64,000 nucleotides of DNA, from contig NC_050467.1 of assembly GCF_013373865.1 (NCBI RefSeq), forward strand, positions 24,078,996 through 24,142,995. Reading direction: 5' to 3'. Positions within the stretch are counted from its first letter, which is position 1; the number at the start of each line of letters is the position of its first letter. Under the pieces are notes generated by a model, which saw only the letters and a list, made by a program, of their open reading frames with translations, did no database searches and had not been told where the DNA came from. The stretch comes from Monomorium pharaonis. Its lineage: Eukaryota > Arthropoda > Insecta > Hymenoptera > Formicidae. Positions 55,068 through 64,000 of this stretch are shown here, one piece after another. A program made the position numbers and the translations under genes.

Positions 55068-56970
55068 TTCGTGGGCTACCACCACTCGATATAAATTTCG
55101 AGAGGGAATCTCGATGGGACAGTAACCGGCGGCGGATTTTCTTTACGCGGGGGTTAAAAGGGACGCACGCGAGACTCGAGCGCATAAAATTCCACGCTCG
55201 TTGTAGACCGCAATAATTTTCCCCGTACGGCGATACAAGAGATCTCTTAATTACTTCTAATTTTAAATTCACAAAGCGGCCGTCGGCTTTAAAGCGCCGC
55301 CGTCCGGACATTTATGACGAAGAATTTATGATAAAATTTTACATGAGAGATTAGATCTTCCGAAAAATCCTTTGTCTCTCTTCCAGGAATGCCGGAATTA
55401 ATCGCAAACGTCATTTACGTAAACGTATACACGTCTCGCGTTCGAGCTCTCTCTCTCTCAAATATCTTGTCTGCCATTACACTGTGAAACCTTAATCAAT
55501 CATCACAACGGATCTCAATAACTCTACAGGAAATAAAACGGTTGTAAACGACCGTACCTTGTTGCTGACCAACGAACGATCAATTAGCGGGAGATTTTGA
55601 AGTTCATCCATCTTATCGAGTAAATATGTCGGTATGATCAGAAATTTTCGTCCATCGAAAGGTGAACGCTGAATTCGTTAAGGGATCGTTAAATTAAAGC
55701 GGATGCTCTACCGTCGGTTGTATCAATCAACCGTTTTCGGTCGTGATCCTCAATTAATCACGTCACGCGAGACACCAAGTCAACGTTAGCAGGAAACCGC
55801 TAAGGAATTAATACGCCATTTCTCTTTATTTTTCGTCGAGCGACTCGTGGGGGTGTCGCACGTGTCGCTCGCGAAGACACGCGCCAGGTTTGACCCTTTA
55901 TGATCGACCGATGTGGCTTATAATTCACCCCGTGTCGAGGGTAAGGCAGGGGCAGGGGGGGGAGTTCTTTGCCGTATCAATGAGAGTCAAAGGCCGCGAC
56001 AAAGAAAATTCTTCTCGATGCAAAAATGCCAGGGAAAAATTCCTCGCCACGCGTTCTCGATATTTCACCCTGTGCCCACCCCCGCGGTGCACTTTTTATT
56101 ATCGCCGTCGACTCGACGATAGGGCTGCTTCTTTTTAACGTTGCCTCGTGTGAGAGCGATCCCTCTTACATCACTCGTTCCTTTCCTCAACTTCACTCTG
56201 TTTCCTCTCGCTGAGTTCGACGTTCGTCAATTATTTATGCAGTTCGAAAATTGAATTTCGTTCCTGTATATGTAACGTGCCACAAATCATGCAGAGAATT
56301 TACATTTTCCGTTGCGATAACGTCAGTCACGAATTGGCGAGGCTTTAACGTGTTGCCGAGAGAGCAATACATTAATTGTCAATGGATGCCCTCGGACGGT
56401 TAATTACTCCGTATATATTCGTGTAAAAATTTCTAACAATTATAAAAAGTGTCATTTTTATCTCGTACAATTTTTCCTACAGGAAATCTATGAAAGCGCA
56501 CGTGTGTCGGATAGAATATCCAGTTTGCGCAGCTGGTCAAAGACCGGAAGCGTAACGCTAAATCCGCATAGAAACATCTGAGCCCAAGTGAACCGATGAA
56601 CTCGCAGCGGGTCAGGTAACGAATGGAATTATAATTTATCCGGTTAATGCGAAACCCGTAGATTCGCCATAACCGAGAGACTTTGTCCCGCGGATTTATC
56701 GACGGTCTTCCGCTGCGTGTACATATACGTCACTGTGAATTTGCGATTGCCCGTGGATCACGTTTTAATGCTGGTTCTCTTTCCGCACGCCCGATGTATC
56801 TCGAAAAATCAGACGGACCACCGCGGTGGCCGATTTAATCACCGCATCTCAAGTAACCTGGCTGGAGCCGCTCGATATCGCGTATTGAATTTCCTCACGT
56901 TCCATTCATCGTACTTATTAAATTGTTCCGCGATGGAGAGCAGAACTGACGTACAAAGAACGGCGACAGA

Positions 56971-56996
56971 GGGAGAGAGAGAGAGAGAGAGAGAAA
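56971..56996 (+). repeat. (GA)n microsatellite
   Basis: About twelve GA units. Confidence 0.93.
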
Positions 56997-59487
56997 GAGG
57001 AAGCTTCGCCTAGAAATATAGATTATAGACGCGGCAATTCCGCTGGCGGTATCGATAAGATAGATACACAGGCATTTCGTTTGTAGCTGCTATTTATCAA
57101 CGCTCGAAACAATCGCTCCATTTTTTGCAATCTGCAAGAGATTCCGTTGGCGTACTGTAATTGCCTCCGCTGAAATTCGGATTATTTCAGGAATCCTCAA
57201 CTTTCCACGTAACATTCCGTAAATAACTACTTGGCTATGCCATTCTCGCGAATTTTCTTGCGCCAGCGATATACGCTATATTTGCTTTTGGTGTTTCTTC
57301 CAGCGTGTCTTGAATGCCTGATGATACTGCGCACTACTCGGACACTTCTTTGCGATTCGACGACGTTAGCGAGATGGAAGAGAGGAGTGGGGTAGTAAGT
57401 CTTCGCATATGTAGCTCTCAAGAATTTCTTCTTCGTCCCAGCTCCATATTTTTCCTCGTTTTATTTCACCCAATTGCAGTGTTTACATCCCTTTTATCTT
57501 TAATAGTTTTCAATATAAAACGATCCGTTCGTCTGTTCGAAGAGAAAAGGAGATTTAGCGAGATTTAAGAGCACAGCAAGTTTAGCACGAAATAAAATAG
57601 GGGAAAGCTCATGTACTCGCAAATGTGCACGATGTTCTATGCCATTTCTTCGCCATAAAAGCAAACTGCATCCTATTAACTTTTAAAACTTTCACAGTTT
57701 CTTATTTTTTAATCATGCAAAAAGTAAAAAGAAAGTTCGATAATAATGAAGCTGGAATAAGCTTTTAGTTAAATGTTTGAATAATGTAACCAAATATTCA
57801 ATAATATTTAATAATTATATATTACAATAACCAAATAATAGCAATTAATCTATTTTATTAAGCATTACTAAATATTTAGTTTATTAATCGCATATTTAAT
57901 TGGGACTGAATTGAATCTTGATTATTTTGACCTAACTCTTTTTCTCGCGCATGAATCTTGTTTAATTCGTTTTGCAGAATGCCATATGTTAAAAAAGTCT
58001 CCCCCGCCTCTTTTCTACCCTAACTTCTTCTGATGTATGTATTCGTTGCAACCAACTGCGAAATTTGAAGTTTTATAAAACAATATTACGACGCGGCAAC
58101 TTTCAAGGCAATTTAGTTTTGACTTTTAAATGAATTTTTAAGTTGCAGCGCGAGCATTATTTATTACTAGAGCGGGGCAGATTGAAATGTTTTTTTTTAT
58201 TACTTGTAATCAAGATTTGAATTTGGATAATTTCTATCTAACCGGATTTTAACAAGATTCGCAGTCTTTTTCACTCATGCATACGACGGTTAATGTTCCT
58301 TCGATAATTTAATAAAAACGGCTCGATCGGATTTCGGAGTTTAACCATGTCAATCGCCGGAACCTGTCATCATCCAGCCTGGAATCCCTTTGTATCGCCA
58401 TACACCACATAATTCAGGAGTCATGATCGACGTGCGTTTGATCGCGCGGTAACGCATGCGGCGATTTCATAATCAGACAAGATGGAAGATATGCGCGTTG
58501 AATCTCGTCGAAAACGTCCCTTTTTTTTTCGGCTCTCAACGGTTTCGGCCGCGGCTCGTCAACGTCGGCAAACGGCCGGGTTTCACGCCAATCATTGCCC
58601 GCCGCGGTTGATTGTCGAATGCGAAATTTCACCCAGTCTCTCTCGAGTATCCGGCCCGTCGGCAGGTGTACATACTACACGTTCGTTCGGCGAGTTGAAC
58701 GTTGGCGGACCGTGTGTCCGAAAGCTGATCTGCAAGAATTATAATCCACGAAACGAGGAGTGGCGCCGCGGATATTGGGCGGCGATCGTTTCTCCAAATT
58801 TCCTGGCATGCGCGTTTAATCAGATTACATTCCCGTCTCCTCACCCTCTTTTCTAGTTTCGCGCGCCCGTGCCGATGCATCGGACGATCTTGCGACATTA
58901 AATTACGTCGTAACGAGGAGGAGCTATAATGATCGCACTACTACGAGCGTTGTCGACACGTCGGCACCCGTTGTCCGAAGCAATCATCGACCGGATAAAC
59001 TGGAAAAATCCATGCACGCGTGACACCCGGGTATTACATAATTTCCGATAGTAGGACGCAGTGATAGCACACGTGATAATGTATGCGCGTATACGTTAGT
59101 TCTGCAATGTCCGCTATTTTGTAATTTAACAACTTCTGAACTTCCCGTAGGGATAGACAAAATAATGGAGAAATACACTGTTTATTTTATTAATAAGAGG
59201 TTGACCTATTTTATCCCTATTTTGGAATGAGTTATATTGTTTAAGTCGCCAGTTGCAATATGTTACATCATTTTTCTAGCAGAATATCTTTCCCGAGATA
59301 TTGGAAGATGCTTAAAAGATATTGAAGGTGAAAATTTGTCACTTTTGCCCTTGTCACTCTGCCTAAAACTTACAATGACTCAACGATATTTAAATTAGCT
59401 AGGCAGTTACGTTGAAATTTTGAAGAGCAGAGAGCAATTTTGAAGGAAAATAGTATGAGAAGCAAATTTCTTCCTTGGTTATATTAT

Positions 59488-59580
59488 CAGTGAAATAAAT
59501 ACACTGTCTTTTAGTGATTTTCAACTTCGATATCAATGTATTATCACTGGAAGATCAGGGTATTTATTTTACTGATTGAT
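59488..59580. repeat. Small imperfect inverted repeat with CAGTGAAATAAATAC arms
   Basis: CAGTGAAATAAATACACTG near 59489 pairs with the reverse complement of the block ending TATTTATTTTACTG near 59574. The similarity extends about 30 nt into the arms, including AGTGAT on both sides. It lies just upstream of two copies of the dispersed CTGATT...TTTAG motif and may be part of the same degenerate element. Confidence 0.45.
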
Positions 59581-59637
59581 AAGCTATAAGTCTACTACTG
59601 ACAATCAGTATATTTTCACTGACTTTCCTGATTTTGT

Positions 59638-59704
59638 ACTGATTGTACTTTAGAGAGTGTCTTTAATGCAAACAATACATGCACTGATTTTAATTTAGGG
59701 AGCA
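59638..59704 (+). repeat. Two copies of a dispersed motif CTGATT-N4-TTTAGRGAG
   Basis: ACTGATTGTACTTTAGAGAG begins at 59638 and ACTGATTTTAATTTAGGGAG at 59683. A third related copy (CTGATTCGGATTTAGAGAG) begins at 62495. The shared core suggests ends or fragments of a dispersed repeat family. Confidence 0.45.
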
Positions 59705-62494
59705 TTGATATTTTATCAGCGATGATCGTCATTAAGATCTTTGAGTGAGATTTGACAAGTTTCACTAAAGCAGTATCTTTAGTATTCGATATCTATATTC
59801 TTGCTGTTTATGTGCAGTCTGAGAGCCGGTTATATGAGCATGACGTAAAAATTGTGCGCGGAAACACGTGGCTATTCATATTTATAGCGGAGTTTGAGCA
59901 CATATTTATAAAAGTCTTCTAGAATTTACGGGAATAGCTGTCTTTCCAACGGATACACCGACGTGATTCGCTGCAAAATCAGTTTTATTAACATTAGAGC
60001 AGCTTTAGATCGAAGCTGTCGTTTGTAAAAAGAAAAAAAAAATTCAGAAAATCCTACGAAACACAGAGAAAGTAGAGAGTCTCTACTTAATATGAACGTC
60101 GCGTTTTACAGAATATAATTTCTCTCCTTTTCCCGGCGCAGTCACCTCCTTTTCTGTATTTCCTAGTTACTTAGCAACGAGATTTTGTACTCTTCAAGCA
60201 TGATTGTGTTACGCTTTCTTCGACGCGGCGGCGAAACGCCTCGATGACATAAAGTTACGTCATTGTGTTGCAACGAGATTTTCCGATATAAAAAGACCGT
60301 GGTACATTATATTCCATTTAGAGAGGCGGAGCGCCGAACGAAACTTAAGAAACACGTGGTATCGCGGGATAATAGTGTTACTAAAACGCGGCTGGCACTT
60401 TGGAAAATATACAATGTAACTTGATACGCAAACCGTACATGCAGCGCAGCGGCTTTCTCTGATATTTGTTTTGCGTGGCTCGAATCATTAATGCCGTTAT
60501 CTTTAGAAATAATTTCGCACGCTCCGCAATCAAATGCGATATCAGGCAGTCGCGGCACAATATTTCCGACCGCCTTTTATTCATAGTGGCATAAAACTTC
60601 ACGCATATATTGATACATCTCGCTCCTAGGAAACGCCGCAATCAGTTCTCGCGGCTGTATAAAATCGCGCGATACGCGAGACATCTAAATCTGGCGGATT
60701 ACTAATTTCAGGGAAGCGAGAGAAGGGCCTTCGTGTGCAACGATACCGTCCGTGAGCCACCATTCATACACTTTCAGAGCCCATTGAGGCGCGATTTTAA
60801 AAGCTCGTTACGGGATGTTGAATGCCGTGGCGCACTCCTATTTATTTAACGCGCCATTGACGCCGTTGAACATCATGCTATTGCGAATAAAGCCTATCCG
60901 CGATCGATATAATCTGCCGCATGTATGGAGTCTTTCTGTTTTTTTTTTTTATTTTTATTTTAATTTCTTTTAATATTTTGTCAGAAATCGATAGCTGTCA
61001 TTACAGCGACGTTACAGCGACAATGAAAATTCCATTAATTTGTGACACCGTACATACATGTCGCGGAAGGTCGGTACGTTTTTTAATTAATAGCGTGGAC
61101 AATTGGGAATTCAGGGATTTATAGCTGCGTAACGGTTTGGTAACTATTAAAATGTCACCGCCCTTCCCCCCCCCCCGAATCGAATACGTTATTAAATATA
61201 TGTAAACCGTGCGCTTGAGTGCCGATCGTAAATTGCATAATTACCGGTTCGCGATTGTATTGCGCTCTCAAAATTCGGGCCCCGTCACGCTCCGTCAATT
61301 TTCATTAAAATACCATCGGCGTGCATCGTTTTCTCGATGCGCGATCGCGTGATTTTCAGCAACAGCCCGGTTTCGTGTGTATCACGCGCGCGCGGATACA
61401 CCGAGGGGTTATCGTATTTATTATTTTAATCAAAGGTCGCATTATGCGATAGAACGACACAGGACGCTGTACGACTACGCTCGCAGATAATGTAAACGCG
61501 CAAGTACCATGGCAAAGAGTTACAGTTTGATAAATTATGAAGTGTGGGGGGAAAAAAGTCACTCTTGTCCGTTACTGTCGAAAAATTAAAATTCCCGACG
61601 GTGCGTTTTCCTAATGGTAGTTCGCCGTCAGCTGGAATTAAAATTTACACGAAGTTTCGATGTTGATAGCCACGCGTGATGATGCATTAAAAAGTTCTCA
61701 ATGTGGCATTAACTGTCCTCGGCTTTTGCCTAAAACGTGTTCGCGTTCGTTAATTGCATGAATAGCGGGCCGAAATTATACGAAGCACGAGACGCTTGCA
61801 AATAATTAATTGTTGAAACGGAGTTTTCGGTAATCGAGAGGAGACGTTAATTTTAATTTTGCGCATTTTTTCCCTTTGCCCCTGCACTTTCACACATTCC
61901 GGTGTGAAAATGAAATTAGCTAATTAAACTTTTATTTCCACAGTGCTCGTTTAAAAGATTATCCGAATCGCTTTTCCCAGCTTAAATTTCTTGACTTAAT
62001 GAGGCGAACAAAATTTTCCCCAGATTTCCGACGGGGAGTGAATCGTCGTAACCGTAACGGTAATTACCGGCTTTCAAAGTGATCGCCGAAAAAAATAATG
62101 AAGACGAGATTTTTTTGTTGCTCCAAACGACCGATATCTTTCGTGTGGCTCGCGAATGTGAGAGCCGCGGGGTTAAAAAGTTTGCCCGTAAAGGATATAT
62201 CAGAGAGACATTTATTGCGGGAAGCTTTCTTTATATTTTCGCCGTTGCGCAGGACACCGTCGGGGGTGCAACGACGTGAAACTTGCTCTCTAAATCGAAA
62301 TCAGTATTATTCTACTGGCAATGAAATCTAATTTCAACTATAACTATATATCAGTCGACGATACGTCCACTGTTTTTCAATGATGGTACACTAATTTTGA
62401 ACAGTGGAAAAATATTCCTCCTTTAATCACTGAAAAACTTTAGTCACTGACGATCAATTGTAAGTTGTAGCACTGCAAAAATTAATCAGGATTT

Positions 62495-62517
62495 CTGATT
62501 CGGATTTAGAGAGTATC
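62495..62517 (+). repeat. Third copy of the dispersed CTGATT-N4-TTTAGAGAG motif
   Basis: The core CTGATTCGGATTTAGAGAG matches the two copies near 59.65 kb. The preceding 130 nt is rich in CACTG/CAGTG words, as is the sequence before the 59.6-kb copies. Confidence 0.4.
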
Positions 62518-62649
62518 GCTATTATACAAAGTTTCTCTCGCGGCGTTCCGTACTGCATTAAACGATGGTACGTGGACCGAGGGCACTCGATGGGTACTCT
62601 CTCTATCGTAAAGGTACCTCGGACTTCCAAAACTAAGTACTCTCGTCGA

Positions 62650-63360
62650 CTTCGTCGCTAATGGACGCTAACTTAAGACGGCAGGGAAGAGCAGGGAGGA
62701 GGGAAGATAAGGTTTTCCAGCGCGCTCCGACTGATCTTGGCTACCGTTCTCCACCATCTCTCTTTTCCCTCCTCTTCTTCCCCCCCCCCTCCCCATCTTT
62801 CCTCCTCCGTCCCTTTCAAATCGAAGATGCGCGCGTGTACTTGGGAACAACTGAAAACTCACCGGAAAAATCAAACCGGAAACGTCCTGGTGAACGTCGG
62901 TCCTCGAAAATATTCCCCCGCGCGCGTTTACACGCGTCACGACGTTTATGCGTGTATGTGTGTATGTGCGCGCGCGTTGCGCGACGGTATTGTAAGGGTT
63001 GGACGATCGCAACGGGCCGCGCGCCTCCACGATACTGGCCGGCCCGTCGTCTCGCGGCACTCGCCTCGCGACGCCGGCACCCCAGAGCGCGTACTCCAGA
63101 CGCCGACCTATCGCGGCCCGTCGCCCAAACTCGGGGGGTCCACCGCCGATGATTTCCGCGCCATCAGCGGGGCTGCTCGTCATCGAAAGTCCCGTTCTAA
63201 ATCGGAATCGGAAGCGAAACACCGACGACACTTGATCTCGCTTGCGGAAAGCGCGAGAGACGTAAAAAGAATTGTCGTAAATGCGATAAAATTGTACGCA
63301 CGCACGAGGGGGTGGGGATCTGTAGAGTTTTCACAAAGGTCTTTCGCGTGACGCAAATTC
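62650..63360. promoter_or_regulatory. CpG-rich island, candidate promoter of an unseen neighbouring gene
   Basis: Dense CG dinucleotides, GCGCGCG words and long overlapping open frames on both strands (204 codons + at 62737-63351; 187 codons - at 62668-63231) mark a low-stop, CpG-rich block flanked by AT-rich DNA. The translations are Arg/Pro/Ser-rich and resemble no known protein. No core-promoter element was assigned, so direction is unknown. Confidence 0.3.
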
Positions 63361-64000
63361 ATATCATACTTGGAATAACGGACTTATCGACAGCTATGTG
63401 TCACACATTTTTTTGGAGAAGGTATTTCCAATTTCGCACTTCGGGTGATATCGACTGAAACAACGTATCTGCGACGGATTGACAGAGACAATCCGATACG
63501 CCGTGTTAATTCGTCAGACTCGACAAATTTAAATATCGAAAATTATGAATTTTACGGAAAAATTATATTTGCTCAGCGTGGTTTTTTTTTACCGTCTTTT
63601 TAATATTTCGACCATGTACATACATTTATTTACTTAATTTTAATTTAACGTTTTTAATTTTTCTCTTTTATCGGTTATATTTCAACAGCTTTAGTAGATA
63701 ATAGTTGAGAACATGAATGAGTGCCTCGTCTTTTACAGACTCGTAATATATTTAAACTTATAATAGAATGCACATAAAATCGACGCCTGTTATTTTTTTG
63801 GCGTTTAAAATCAAAGATAATAAATTGCTCATTCGACAGTGAAAGTGTTAACCTTTCAGATTACAGCGGCCATTTATTATATCTACACATTGTTGATTTT
63901 GTAACGATCGTCATGTGATTGCCTACGCAATCCCATTTGTATGCATTAAAACCGTACGTATGTGACTTTTCTCCTGCTACCCACCACTCAATTTTACGTT

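Larger units (their letters stand above)
54951..64000. other. Intergenic: no recognisable gene up to the right edge
   Basis: About 9 kb. Contents: a GCGCG pentamer tract at 55047-55067, a GA array at 56971-56996, an AT-rich block at about 57560-58320, inverted-repeat and motif repeats at 59488-59710 and 62495-62517, and a CpG-rich island at about 62650-63360. Sequence from 63540 to the end is AT-rich. No conserved protein was recognised on either strand. Confidence 0.55.

Noticed and set aside
62668..63351. 204- and 187-codon frames on opposite strands
   Set aside because: They overlap on opposite strands in a CpG-rich block and translate to Arg/Pro/Ser-rich sequence with no recognised family, so neither is called a gene.
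1..64000. tRNA, rRNA, CRISPR arrays, prokaryotic operons or phage
   Set aside because: No GGTTCGANTCC-like tRNA box with paired arms was seen, no regularly spaced repeats apart from microsatellites, and no densely packed coding sequence.

Overview
This window is eukaryotic nuclear DNA, most likely from an insect and probably a hymenopteran. There are no dense prokaryote-style ORFs. The one recognisable gene is split by GT-AG introns up to 16 kb long. Codon-free sequence alternates between AT-rich and strongly CpG-rich blocks, and GA/CT microsatellites are frequent. The recognisable protein is an insect-type tachykinin receptor. Assigning it to Hymenoptera, and perhaps to ants, is an inference from overall sequence texture and was not tested.

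Layout. On the minus strand, 1-21173 holds the 5' part of a rhodopsin-class GPCR gene, best matched to the tachykinin-like peptide receptor 99D type (TkR99D/DTKR). Three coding exons were read: 20713-21173 (N-terminus and TM1-3), 4175-4393 (the Y of DRY, TM4 and the second extracellular loop) and 23-173 (TM5 and the start of the third intracellular loop). They join in frame to 277 residues. The exons for TM6, TM7 and the C-tail lie beyond the left edge. Coding intron 1 is about 16.3 kb and intron 2 about 4.0 kb. Intron 1 carries three long GA/CT arrays and a roughly 480-bp inverted-repeat element.

From 21174 to 64000 (about 43 kb) no gene could be recognised. The first 3 kb upstream of the receptor start is CpG-rich and is the likely promoter/5'UTR area. 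A second CpG-rich island lies at about 62650-63360. Between them are microsatellites, homopolymer runs, a short CACTGA-ended foldback element (26373-26575), a 370-bp foldback element (35323-35692), a diverged tandem duplication (43471-43741), a dispersed motif seen three times (59638-62517), and a pair of adjacent minus-strand open frames with protein-like composition but no recognised family (54377-54950).

No multi-gene system, CRISPR array, operon or rRNA/tRNA gene was found. The most interesting material is the set of non-autonomous inverted-repeat elements, two of which share CACTGA-type ends, and the unidentified minus-strand open frames near 54.4-54.95 kb. The window does not support claiming a new biological system.
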